DNA of 64,000 nt from Erwinia_E haradaeae_E (lineage in GTDB: Bacteria > Pseudomonadota > Gammaproteobacteria > Enterobacterales > Enterobacteriaceae): positions 62,001 to 126,000 of the forward strand of contig NZ_LR217737.1 in the NCBI RefSeq assembly GCF_900699015.1, given 5' to 3'. Each line of letters starts with the position of its first letter. Within the stretch, counting starts at the first letter, position 1. The position numbers and the translations under genes were made by a program. A model generated the notes under the pieces. It saw only the letters and a program-made list of their open reading frames with translations. It was not told where the DNA came from and did no database searches. Below, piece by piece: positions 1-9,358 of the stretch.

Positions 1-546
1 ATTGTTTTGTTAGTCTACTCACTAAAATTCAGTTTAGTTTATATGGTATGGTCATAATGTATATAAATTTCCTTAATTTCTTTCTTCAATTATATTTTCT
101 ATAACTTGTTAATTATCTTGTTTTTTTTATTAAAGAGTCAATATTATTCTTTATAGAAAATACTAATGTGACAGGTTTTCTTAAAAGTTTGAAAAATTTT
201 TTAATTTGGTTCTATCTTTATTTGATTGTGGAATGACAAATTATCATGCTTGCAGCATACTGGGTACCTTTAACCATTAGAACGGACAATCGATATAATA
301 TTAATTTGTAAATTAACAGTAAAAGAATATTATGACTAATCAAATCATCTTCATTATCTCCTACTTTATTATTTATAAGTAGATTTTTATAGAAGAGAAG
401 TTAGATTTCATGAGATAGTATTATTAATTACAGTTGATTTTATATATTGATTTTTTCTATTAATTTTCTCTTTTTTATTACTATAGATAGATCGCTTATA
501 GTAAAATGTATGTTATTCATAGTATTGATAATTTTTAAATATAGTA
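1..546. other. AT-rich non-coding DNA, no gene recognised
   Basis: No frame gives a credible protein. The only patch with more balanced base composition is about 230-290. It was translated on both strands and gave no recognisable family. It lies 3' of sbcB and may be eroded coding sequence. Confidence 0.6.
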
Positions 547-1983
547 TTAGTGTGTATGTGCTTGAAGCTCCTTCGTATAGGACAAAAGATCTTCTAGGGT
601 TGTTTTTTTATCTTGATTAAATTTATATAGCTCTAATAGAGAATATATATTTTCTATGTATTGATTAAAATATTTTTGATTAAGTATGGTGCGACGATGT
701 TTAAGCCACATTTGTTTTTCTATAGCATCCAGAGTGGATGGAAAATTACGTGCACGAAAACGAAACAATAGTTTTGAAAGTCGTCTATCATGAAATGATA
801 GATTTAGGGTAGATAGTTTTGTGGGGTGAGTTTTGCGTATAATTTGGATAGATAATTGATCAATAGGGTTAAAAAAACCTTGATAAAGTTGTGCATCAAC
901 ATCATCTAGTGGTTGAAATGGTGGTTGTTCTGAGTAGAGCTCAATGATTTTTTTACGTATTTGAGGGTATTTCTGTAATTTTTTAAAGTTGTTTACACAA
1001 TGTTCGGTATTAATGTTAAGACGTGTAGAGTCTACTGGTCGTAACGTGTTGGCTGGTGTAATTATCGGGCATCTATTAAGATGGATAAGTTTCAGTGGGA
1101 TTGGAACGATTTCAAGATAGTTTTTATCATGTCCATATAGTTGTGCACGCAATTCATGATAGTTCATTTTAAATAAGGGAGCAATATTGCTGTCTAGATC
1201 GCAGGTTATCAATGTATTTTTGTTCTTGGGATGCCAGTCTAGTGGAGAAATTAAGCTAGTATACTTACGTTTTCTACCGAATGTGTTTGAAACATGTACT
1301 ATAATTTTCATTTCTCGTAGATTAATTAATTTGTTAAGTTGATTTTTATTTCGGTGGTGATATAGAAAATGGTAAAGGTTTGGTTGTTTTTTTTTGATGA
1401 GTTTAGCTAGCTCGATTGTAGCATAGACATCATCTTTAGCATCATGAATATGATTATGTGCAATTCCATTTTCTTGAGTAAGCGCTGCTAGTCGGAAGCT
1501 AGGAAATCCATCTAAATCTATAGGCCATTTTATTCCTTTTGGTCGTAAAGCATAGCATGTTCTTATTACATTTAGTAAATCCCATCTGCTGTTTTTGTTT
1601 TTCCAACTCCAAGAGTAAGGATCATAAAAATTACGATAGAAGAGATTTCGGCTAATCTCGTCATCAAAACGCAAGTTATTATAACCTATTATGCAAGTAT
1701 TCGGAACGTTAAAGATTTTATAAATCTGTTTGCTAAATTCTGATTCATTAATACCTCTATCGTACGCAATTTGCGGTGTGATTCCTGTAATAAGTACAGC
1801 TTCTGGTTGTGGTAGGTAATCTAGTGAAGGCTGACAGTATATAATTTTTGGTTCTTCAATGGGGTTGAAATTTATATCAGTACGAATAGCAGCAAACTGT
1901 GCTGGTCGATCCAGTGATGGATTTTTTCCAAAAGTCTCATAGTCATAAAATAGTAGTGTTGGTTCTATTGGTGTTGTTTTCAT
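547..1983 (-). CDS. sbcB: Exodeoxyribonuclease I
   Basis: Degrades single-stranded DNA 3' to 5' and takes part in recombination and mismatch repair in the cytoplasm. At 478 residues it is the length usual for the enterobacterial enzyme (about 475). The N-terminal DEDDh exonuclease core is intact: the DYETFG motif with acidic residues at about 14 and 16, the FDDEI motif near residue 105, and an HDAKDDV motif holding the catalytic His and Asp. The SH3-like and helical C-terminal parts follow without gaps. The ATG start matches the family's N-terminus closely. It stands alone with no operon partner, as in E. coli. Lysine and asparagine replace many arginines, as expected from AT bias. Retention of a dispensable repair nuclease suggests reduction is not yet extreme. 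Confidence 0.97.
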   Translation of the reverse strand: MKTTPIEPTLLFYDYETFGKNPSLDRPAQFAAIRTDINFNPIEEPKIIYCQPSLDYLPQPEAVLITGITPQIAYDRGINESEFSKQIYKIFNVPNTCIIGYNNLRFDDEISRNLFYRNFYDPYSWSWKNKNSRWDLLNVIRTCYALRPKGIKWPIDLDGFPSFRLAALTQENGIAHNHIHDAKDDVYATIELAKLIKKKQPNLYHFLYHHRNKNQLNKLINLREMKIIVHVSNTFGRKRKYTSLISPLDWHPKNKNTLITCDLDSNIAPLFKMNYHELRAQLYGHDKNYLEIVPIPLKLIHLNRCPIITPANTLRPVDSTRLNINTEHCVNNFKKLQKYPQIRKKIIELYSEQPPFQPLDDVDAQLYQGFFNPIDQLSIQIIRKTHPTKLSTLNLSFHDRRLSKLLFRFRARNFPSTLDAIEKQMWLKHRRTILNQKYFNQYIENIYSLLELYKFNQDKKTTLEDLLSYTKELQAHTH

Positions 1984-2852
1984 ATCATAAAAGTTATGGT
2001 TAAGAATAGATTGATCTATAATTAGATGTAATTATCACTTTGTTAAAGTTATACAGAATAGATAACAATTATCACTTGATTTTTTTAAAAATCATTAGGT
2101 GAAATAAATGGGTTTCTTATATGAAATCTTGATTTTAATATGACTAGTTAATATAGTTTTACTCATTACTCAAAATAGGTAGAGTTACTTTTATAACATG
2201 TTAAGATGAATTTGACTTTATACAAATGAACAGATTTTCTAGAACGAAGTATAATTCTGTTGCAGCACGACAGAATGTAATCCTGATATTTATTTCATTA
2301 GTTTTATTCTATATCAAGTTATACGCTTCTGATCATGATATCTCTATTATGTAATGGATTCTCTTTTTTAAGATTAGTTATAATCTAGGTCTTTCTAAAT
2401 TCGTTACTCAGTGATATAGATCAGTAAAATTTTCATGATAATCAGATGAGAAAATATAACAAAATTGAATATTTTATTCATCTATTATTTTGATCTTATC
2501 ATATATCTATGATAGTAAGAGTTAATAATCTTTTTCAGAGTAGTTTTTATGTGAGTTAATGATTTGGATAATGCATGACTTTTTATTCGTTTATGAATAA
2601 AGATCAGTCATATTTGGTTTAAACAATATATTTCTTTGTTAATAGAGATGAGTTAATTCAGGTTGATGAATGAATATAGGATAGAGTTATTGGAAAGATT
2701 CTATTTATTAGATCTGATTTGTTATAGAAATTATGTGCTTTAAAGAAGAATCAGTAATCACTTATTGAGTAGATTCTAGAAAATATATGATTGCACTGAA
2801 AATTTCGTAGTTTTGGATGAATTGGTTCTAATTTGTATTGTAGGACTGATTT
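1984..2852. other. AT-rich spacer between sbcB and the dehydrogenase gene
   Basis: About 870 bp with frequent stops in all frames and no recognisable protein or RNA. A partly palindromic GATAACAATTATC lies near 2059, upstream of sbcB. It is too short and too AT-rich to call an operator here. Confidence 0.55.
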
Positions 2853-3854
2853 TTAGAAAACTATTCCTACTTTTCCAATCATATGACCGTCTTTTATTAA
2901 TTTATGTGCTTTTAAGAGGTTTTTTATACTGAATCCATGTAGAGTTTTCTTTAGTGCAGAGGTAAGTTTTTTTTCATCTACACTTTGTGATATAGTATTA
3001 AGAATGTCCCCTTGACAGGAGAGATCTGGAGTAGAAAACAGGCTTCGAGTATAGATAAATTCAAAATGTAGCGCTACGCTTTTTGTTTTAATCACTCTTA
3101 GATCGAGTGGATTTTTGTTTGACACAATAGTACATATGTGACCTTGAGGAGCAATGATCTCACTGATTGCAGGCCAGTGAACATCGATATCGTTTAGGCA
3201 AAAAATGTAATCTACGTATTTAAGTCCATGTTTTTGAAGTGCCGTAGATATATTGTTGTAATTAATCACCAAATCTGCTCCGCGGTGAAAACACCATTCC
3301 ATTGAATCTGCACGTGAAGAAGTGGCAATTATTTTTACTTTGCTATATAGTTTAGCTAATGGGATAGCTAGTGATCCTACTCCGCCTGCTCCACCAATAA
3401 TAAGTAAGATTTTAGTTTGATCACTATGATGAATATGTAAGCGATCAAATAAGCCCTCCCATGCTGTTAAGGCTGTTAAAGGGATTGCGGCTGCTTCTTC
3501 CCAGTTTAGTATTTTCGGTTTATACCCGCTAATACGTGCATCGACTAATTGAAATGTTGCATTACTTCCAGGTCGTTTTAAGTCACCAGCATAGAATACA
3601 TGATCTCCTTTTTTAAAATTTTTTACCTGACTACCTGTATCTAGGACGATACCACTTGCATCCCAACCAAGTATACGTGGATCTTCAAGATTTGTTTGTT
3701 GAGCTTCTTTAAAAATCTTAATATCAATTGGATTAATAGAGATAGCTTTAACTTTCACTAAAAGATCATATGGATTAGGATAGAGTTTAGCTTGCGGTAT
3801 TTCAATAAATTGATTTGAACATATTGGGTTAATGGCAATGGCTTTGTGTTTCAT
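2853..3854 (-). CDS. Zinc-type alcohol dehydrogenase family protein (quinone reductase-like MDR)
   Basis: A medium-chain dehydrogenase/reductase of 333 residues, a typical length for the quinone-oxidoreductase branch (COG0604, TIGR02817-like). The N-terminal GroES-like domain carries NPIDIK at about 41-46 and GWDASGIV at 63-70. The nucleotide-binding Rossmann fold follows with GGAGGVGS at 154-161. The cysteine-rich structural zinc site of true alcohol dehydrogenases is not visible, so it is more likely a zinc-independent NAD(P)H-dependent quinone or enone reductase. The substrate is unknown. The reading frame is complete despite the surrounding decay, which argues for selection. It lies next to the AI-2E-family gene on the same strand with about 290 bp between them, so no operon is obvious. 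The family is confident; the function is not. Confidence 0.85.
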   Translation of the reverse strand: MKHKAIAINPICSNQFIEIPQAKLYPNPYDLLVKVKAISINPIDIKIFKEAQQTNLEDPRILGWDASGIVLDTGSQVKNFKKGDHVFYAGDLKRPGSNATFQLVDARISGYKPKILNWEEAAAIPLTALTAWEGLFDRLHIHHSDQTKILLIIGGAGGVGSLAIPLAKLYSKVKIIATSSRADSMEWCFHRGADLVINYNNISTALQKHGLKYVDYIFCLNDIDVHWPAISEIIAPQGHICTIVSNKNPLDLRVIKTKSVALHFEFIYTRSLFSTPDLSCQGDILNTISQSVDEKKLTSALKKTLHGFSIKNLLKAHKLIKDGHMIGKVGIVF

Positions 3855-4145
3855 TATTGGAATAATACATGTTAAATATAGGGATTATTTACATAAAGAT
3901 TGAGATCTTATCACAATATTGAATGCTTATGTAAAATATTTTAAAATTTTGAATAATCTGATGTGTGATGACTATATTCAGGTAATGCAATAGTCTAACA
4001 CAAAGATAAATCACAGTTTTATTAGATGCTGATAAGGATTTTATAAATATGTTTTTGGAGATGTTTTTATAGATTAATGGAAAAGAATAGAGCACCGAAG
4101 TCCTATTAGGACAGCTAAATTATATTTTAGATATAGCACACATTT

Positions 4146-5162
4146 TTATATTAAATGACTATTACGTAGTTCAGCTTTCAGATAAGCGTAGTAAATGGGC
4201 GCTGCTATTACACCAGACATACCAAAAGTAGATTCAAGAATAAGCATTGCAAGTAGAATTTCCCAAGTTTGAGCGTCAATACGACTGCTAAAGATTTGTG
4301 CATTAATAAAGTATTCTAACTTATGAATTAGTATAAGGTAGGTAAGGGAAATGATTCCAGCTTCTAGAGATATAGAAAGCCCAATTAGAACAATTGCAGT
4401 GTTAGAGATTAAATTTCCAATTATTGGTAATAGTCCAGAGAAAAAAGTTAATACTATAATAGTTTTGGCAAATGGGAAATGTAGTAAGAATAGAGGAAGA
4501 ACCCCAAAAAGAAAGATTCCTGTTAATACCGTATTAACTAATGATACTTTAATTTGCGCGAAGATTACAGTATGGAATGCTTTTGTTAAGATTCGTAATC
4601 TATTTAGTATAGCAGAACTTAGTGGTGCATAAGGACGGTGAATATTGTCATGACGTAGAGAAATGATGGCTCCTAGTACCATTCCTATGAACATAGTGGC
4701 AATAATATGTGCTGCATTTTTACCAAAAGTTTGCATAATTAGATGGGTGTGCAACCACGATGTAATTTGGTTTTGTAGATCATTAGTATCTAAAGGAAGA
4801 TATTTTGCTATAACAGGAGAAAGTGTATGCTGTGCATCTTCTAGTAGTTTGTTGGCAGTAACATGAAACGTAGCAAGATTTTGGAAGTCGTGTAACAGAA
4901 AGGTAATAAGTTTAGTAATCCCTATTACTAATGTTAATATTACTAACATGCTTAAAAACATAATACTGATCCATCTAGCAATTCGGCCTTGTACTAATCG
5001 CTCGATTAGAGGAGTTAGCACAAGAATAGTTTCATATACAATAAAACCAGACAAGAAGCAGGGCAGTAAATGTAATGGAAAGATAGCAAATAATGCGGTC
5101 AGTACTAGAATAAAGCTAGTGATTTGACAAAGTATAAAATAATCTAAGCACTTGAGTTCCAT
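4146..5162 (-). CDS. AI-2E family (UPF0118) membrane transporter
   Basis: A polytopic inner-membrane protein of 338 residues with hydrophobic segments at about 12-32, 36-55, 65-90, 150-170, 205-228, 230-260 and 265-290, plus a C-terminal pair. This matches the AI-2E transporter family, whose members include TqsA, PerM and YdiK. The conserved glycine/proline-rich segment around residues 240-255 (GLLPIIGN) is the family's best marker. Similarity to TqsA is too loose to assign that symbol. Family members have been linked to export of small signals or to ion exchange; the substrate here cannot be read from sequence. An AGGA sits shortly before the ATG. Retention of an intact exporter in a decaying genome is unusual. 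Confidence 0.85.
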   Translation of the reverse strand: MELKCLDYFILCQITSFILVLTALFAIFPLHLLPCFLSGFIVYETILVLTPLIERLVQGRIARWISIMFLSMLVILTLVIGITKLITFLLHDFQNLATFHVTANKLLEDAQHTLSPVIAKYLPLDTNDLQNQITSWLHTHLIMQTFGKNAAHIIATMFIGMVLGAIISLRHDNIHRPYAPLSSAILNRLRILTKAFHTVIFAQIKVSLVNTVLTGIFLFGVLPLFLLHFPFAKTIIVLTFFSGLLPIIGNLISNTAIVLIGLSISLEAGIISLTYLILIHKLEYFINAQIFSSRIDAQTWEILLAMLILESTFGMSGVIAAPIYYAYLKAELRNSHLI

Positions 5163-6191
5163 TAATTAATCCTGCCTGAAAGAGACATCCTTGGTCAACA
5201 GTGTACGTTGTGTCTTTTTTATGAAAGATGTGAATCTGATTATGTATGAAACAGATATTGATTGTAGCAATACATATAATAATCAGTTTTCAGATAGAAA
5301 GAGCTTTTAACATTATTCTACAACAAAAGCGATTCTAGTATTACTATACTATTTGAATTATTTTTTAACTAAGATGTTTGGTATTTTTTGATCTATTTTA
5401 ATTATATTTTTATATAGATTCTTCATAATATTTAGATGACATTATTTTTGTATAAGAATTATATATCTGAGTTAGAGAAGCTATAAGATTAATCATATAA
5501 GTATCAATATTTTACTAGTTAGCTGTGTATTAAATAATATAGTTAGAATGGAGTATTTCCTGTATGGGTCAACTTATAATATAAGAATAATTGATAGTTA
5601 AATAAGTTCTTAATTATTGATTTGATATCAACAAGGTTGATTATCATTTAAATCTCTTTTATATGGCGTGCTATAATTATCATTATATTTATTTTTTAAT
5701 TATTTTTAAGATAAAGAGATTAAGAATAGGATGCTTGTTAAGATTTTTATATTTTTGAAAATTATTAAAAATATCATATATTATTATTAAATTTTCTTTA
5801 TTTAATGGATAATTTTTTAAATGCTCATCGTGCATGGTTTGTTAACAATCATGATGTCAAAGTATTTGAATGCAGGCCTTTCAGTACACAAATAATTATT
5901 TCAATATTTTCTACCAACAAAGATTGACTATTAGTTGTTATTTTCGATGTAATTGGGTTTTGTTTTCTATAAAATAGCAAGTTTTTCATGTTTATGTCCT
6001 AGAACTCGTTTAGATCATTTATTTTGTTAGTAGAAGAATTATCTAATATTTTTATTCATAAAGGTTATTTATACTTATTTTCTTGTTTTGATGTTTTTAT
6101 TGATTCTAAATGAAAAGGTATAAGAACATTTATATGTTAAAAATATTAAAAACATTAAATTACTATTAGTTTTTTACTGGAGATGTATCTA
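5163..6191. other. AT-rich spacer with one possible gene remnant
   Basis: About 1 kb between the divergent AI-2E-family and cvrA genes. Most of it is featureless, with long T and A runs. One patch (5805-5927) reads as a 40-codon frame of ordinary amino-acid composition and is listed separately. Any promoter for cvrA should lie at the right end but cannot be told from background. Confidence 0.5.
5805..5927 (+). pseudogene. Possible eroded gene fragment, family not recognised
   Basis: A frame from an ATG runs 40 codons to TGA and encodes a segment with Trp, His, Arg, Cys and Pro (around AHRAWF and FECRPF). That composition is unlike the Ile/Lys/Asn/Tyr-rich noise of the surrounding DNA. The same frame continues past the stop with a hydrophobic stretch (LLVVIFDVIGFCFL) before the next stop. 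It could be the 5' part of a dead gene or a very small protein. I do not recognise the family. Confidence 0.25.
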
Positions 6192-7913
6192 TTGGAATCC
6201 AGAGCGATTTACAGTCTTTTCATTATAGGTTCAGTATTGGTCGCTACAAGCATTTTACTAAGCTCATTATCATCAAGGCTTGGTATTCCTATTCTTGTGA
6301 TTTTTCTTGCTATTGGTATGCTGGCTGGAACAGATGGTATTGGAGGGATTGCATTTGATAATTACCCAGCTGCTTACCTTATTAGTAATCTTGCTTTAGC
6401 TGTTATTTTGTTAGATGGTGGTATGCGTACACAGGCTAGTTCTTTTCGGGTAGCTTTAGGTCCAGCGTTGTCATTATCAACTGTTGGTGTTTTGATTACT
6501 GCAGGATTAACTGGTATCGCTGCTTCATGGCTCTTTGGTCTAAATTTGCTCAATGGTTTTTTAGTTGGTTCTATTATTGGGTCTACGGATGCTGCAGCAG
6601 TTTTTTCACTTTTAGGTGGCAAAGGTCTGAATGAAAGAGTTAGTTCTACATTAGAGATTGAATCAGGCAGTAATGATCCTATGGCTGTTTTCTTAACGAT
6701 TACTCTTATTGAGATGCTGCAGAAAGGGGAAACTGGACTGAATTGGATTTTTATGTTTCATCTTATTCAGCAATTTGGGTTAGGTATTCTTTTTGGATTA
6801 GGTGGTGGATGGGCTTTAGTTCAGATGATTAATAGAGTCTCATTGGCAAGTGGTCTTTATCCATTACTGGCGGTAAGTAGTGGAATTTTTGTTTTCTCAC
6901 TTACTACTACTTTAGAAGGTAGCGGTATTCTGGCAGTTTATTTGTGCGGTTTTATCCTTGGAAATCGTCCGATTCGTAATCGTCATGGCATACTTCAGGT
7001 TTTTGATGGTATGGCTTGGTTAAGTCAAATTGGTATGTTTCTTGTATTAGGTTTGTTAGTAAATCCCCGTGATCTTTGGCGTATTGCTATACCTGCTACA
7101 CTATTATCTATTAATCTAATTTTGTTTGCTCGACCTATCTCTATTCTTTTTTGTTTACTACCTTTTCATGGTTTTAATATCCGTGAGAGAGTGTTTATTA
7201 GCTGGGTTGGACTCAGAGGCGCATTACCGATTATTCTTGCGGTTTTTCCCATGATGGCCGAGTTGCCTCAGGCAACATTATTTTTTAATATTGCTTTTTT
7301 TGTTGTTCTTGTTTCACTCATGATTCAGGGTACATCATTAAGCTGGGCTGCTCGTAGAGCACGGGTTATAGTACCACCACTATCGTCTCCTATTTCTAGG
7401 GTAGGGTTAGATATTCATCCTGAGAGCCCATGGGAACAGCTAATATATCAAATTAGTTCGGATAATTGGTGTATTGGTGTTTCTTTACGTAATTTATATA
7501 TGCCTCATGATACACGAATTTCGGCTCTTTTTCGTAACAATCGTTTGCTTCATCCTTCTGGTAGTACATGTCTGAAAGAAAATGATATACTATGTGTTAT
7601 TGGTCGTGAATGTGATCTTGCAGCATTAGGTAAGTTATTTAGTCAATCGCCTCCTGTATCATTAGATCAGAGGTTTTTTGGTGATTTTATTCTAGAGGCG
7701 AATGCTCGGTTAGAGGATGTTGCAAAAATTTATGGTATAATATTAGATAAAGATATGGATAGAGAACAAACACTTGGTAATATGATAACTAGCTTGATTA
7801 GTGCAGTTCCTGTTGTAGGAGATCAAATTGAGTGGAAAGATATGATCTGGACAGTAGCAGAAAAATCAGATAATGAAATTATTAAGATTGGTGTTAGAGT
7901 TCAGGCAGAGTAA
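6192..7913 (+). CDS. cvrA: K+/H+ antiporter NhaP2 (CvrA), CPA1 family
   Basis: Inner-membrane cation/proton antiporter that expels potassium in exchange for protons, limiting cytoplasmic K+ and alkalinity. The protein aligns almost gaplessly with E. coli CvrA (578 residues). It has about 12-13 hydrophobic segments over the first ~390 residues, with the Asn-Asp pair of the ion site in GSNDPMAVF and the conserved STDAAAVF. A cytosolic RCK_C/TrkA-C domain follows (about 400-485, around LLHPSGS and VIGRE), then a CorC/HlyC-like C-terminal domain. Start choice: an ATG at 6183 directly abuts a GGAG at 6179-6182, leaving no spacer. The in-frame TTG at 6192 sits 9 nt after it and aligns exactly with the E. 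coli N-terminus, so I use TTG. In E. coli the gene follows dadX; here the two are more than 50 kb apart. Confidence 0.95.
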   Translation: MESRAIYSLFIIGSVLVATSILLSSLSSRLGIPILVIFLAIGMLAGTDGIGGIAFDNYPAAYLISNLALAVILLDGGMRTQASSFRVALGPALSLSTVGVLITAGLTGIAASWLFGLNLLNGFLVGSIIGSTDAAAVFSLLGGKGLNERVSSTLEIESGSNDPMAVFLTITLIEMLQKGETGLNWIFMFHLIQQFGLGILFGLGGGWALVQMINRVSLASGLYPLLAVSSGIFVFSLTTTLEGSGILAVYLCGFILGNRPIRNRHGILQVFDGMAWLSQIGMFLVLGLLVNPRDLWRIAIPATLLSINLILFARPISILFCLLPFHGFNIRERVFISWVGLRGALPIILAVFPMMAELPQATLFFNIAFFVVLVSLMIQGTSLSWAARRARVIVPPLSSPISRVGLDIHPESPWEQLIYQISSDNWCIGVSLRNLYMPHDTRISALFRNNRLLHPSGSTCLKENDILCVIGRECDLAALGKLFSQSPPVSLDQRFFGDFILEANARLEDVAKIYGIILDKDMDREQTLGNMITSLISAVPVVGDQIEWKDMIWTVAEKSDNEIIKIGVRVQAE

Positions 7914-8605
7914 TTAATTTTACTAGATTTTCACGGTTTGTTATAATTCTTTTTATACAGTTAAAATTCAGATGTTGATTTTTTTAAGTTTTTAGAGAAA
8001 ATAAGAGTAGATATTTAAATCTTGCATTTTATGTATTCTAGCATAGACACTAATAACAATTTTTTATTTACTAAGTGTGATTTTATTTAAATTTTGAATC
8101 ACTAATTTGAATATATGATATATAAAATGAGATTATACAAATCTATCATATGTGATTCTTTTTCGTCTTTTGAAGCTCTTTTTGTTGTGTTGGCTAGAAA
8201 TTTCATAATGAAATAAGAGGCAATATGTTGATGCTATACATTCTCAAATATTATTAAAATTAGCAGTAGAATGGACTGATAGATTGTATGGATTATTCAT
8301 GAATAGATAGATGTTAATTATCTTAGTTTTATTTTATATAATTATATATTCTAATCGATTGCGTACTTCAATACAACAAACATATTAAGATAGATGAGGA
8401 TAGTAAGAGAAATTTCATTGTAGAGTGGCAAAAATATTTATGTTTTTTATAAATTATTGAGTAGTATTATAAGAATATTACATATCTTATATTAAACACT
8501 TTTTTATGTTATCCAATAGATTAATTTTATTAATGTATAACTTTTTGAATTAACTTGTAAGTATTTGAGAAGCATGACAGGTTTATAACTTATTAAATAT
8601 GACGG
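7914..8605. other. AT-rich spacer between convergent cvrA and dut
   Basis: About 690 bp. A plus-strand frame at about 8217-8313 encodes some 30 residues of fairly normal composition (around AIHSQILLKLAVEW) before a stop, possibly a gene remnant; I cannot name it. The slmA gene that follows dut in many relatives was looked for and not found. Confidence 0.45.
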
Positions 8606-9058
8606 TTAACGACCAGAGTGACCAAAACTACCTGTGCCACGATTGCTTTCTTGGAAATTTTGAACTAGATTTAATGTTACTTGAACGATAGGTAGAAATA
8701 CCATTTGTGCAATACGATCTCCAGGTTGGATTGTAAAAGGTTGTAACCCTCGATTCCATAGTGATACCATCAGTTCTCCTTGATAATCAGAGTCAATTAA
8801 CCCCACTAAATTACCTAGTACAACACCATAAGTATGACCAAGTCCAGATCTTGGTAAGATAATTGCCGCTAGATGAGGATTGGAAATGTGAATAGCTATA
8901 CCTGTTGGAATTAAGTGAGTGCTACCAGTCTCTAATATGATTGCATTATCAATGCATGCAATTAGATCTAGACCAGCTGAACCAGTAGTAGCATAAGTTG
9001 GAATAGAAAACTTCAGACCTATTTGTGAATTTAAAATTTTAATATCTATTTTTTCCAT
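8606..9058 (-). CDS. dut: Deoxyuridine 5'-triphosphate nucleotidohydrolase (dUTPase)
   Basis: Hydrolyses dUTP to dUMP and pyrophosphate, which keeps uracil out of DNA and supplies the dTMP precursor. It is a homotrimeric cytosolic enzyme. The 150 residues match the family's usual ~151. All five motifs are visible: AGLDL (28-32), LPRSGLG (69-75), GLIDSDYQGEL with the catalytic Asp at about 89, PGDRIAQMVF, and the C-terminal flexible arm RGTGSFG near 140-146. In E. coli dut sits between coaBC and slmA; neither neighbour is present here, so the gene has been left isolated by deletion or decay. The ATG is well placed by alignment. Confidence 0.98.
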   Translation of the reverse strand: MEKIDIKILNSQIGLKFSIPTYATTGSAGLDLIACIDNAIILETGSTHLIPTGIAIHISNPHLAAIILPRSGLGHTYGVVLGNLVGLIDSDYQGELMVSLWNRGLQPFTIQPGDRIAQMVFLPIVQVTLNLVQNFQESNRGTGSFGHSGR

Positions 9059-9358
9059 GATCTTTTTCCGGCAATGTCTTTATGATAAAGGATTTATTAT
9101 ACGCTATATATGTTTATTATATCGTTTATTTTCTCAAATGACTCTAGAATCTAATTCTAGAAAAATATTCTATGATTTAATTGGTGATTTTATCAAATCA
9201 TATATATCAATATAAGTTTATGTTCCGTATTTGGATAAATATTGATTAGCTTGCAGTATAATTAAAAAAGAATGCATGTTTTTATGTTAAATTTCATATA
9301 ATTATTTAGTATTATTAATAGAGAAAGTTAAATAAGAATAATAGATTAGAGAGCTGTT
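9059..9358. other. Spacer between dut and valS
   Basis: About 300 bp of AT-rich DNA on the 5' side of dut and the 3' side of valS. It should hold the dut promoter. No coaBC remnant or clear terminator was recognised. Confidence 0.5.

Noticed and set aside
2050..2080. GATAACAATTATC as a Fur-like or other operator
   Set aside because: Partial match only; similar strings (for example near 5680 and 12665) are common in this AT-rich DNA.
3889..4095. 68-codon minus-strand frame between the dehydrogenase and AI-2E-family genes
   Set aside because: Composition is Ile/Tyr/Ser/Lys noise typical of random AT-rich frames; no motif and no good ribosome binding site.
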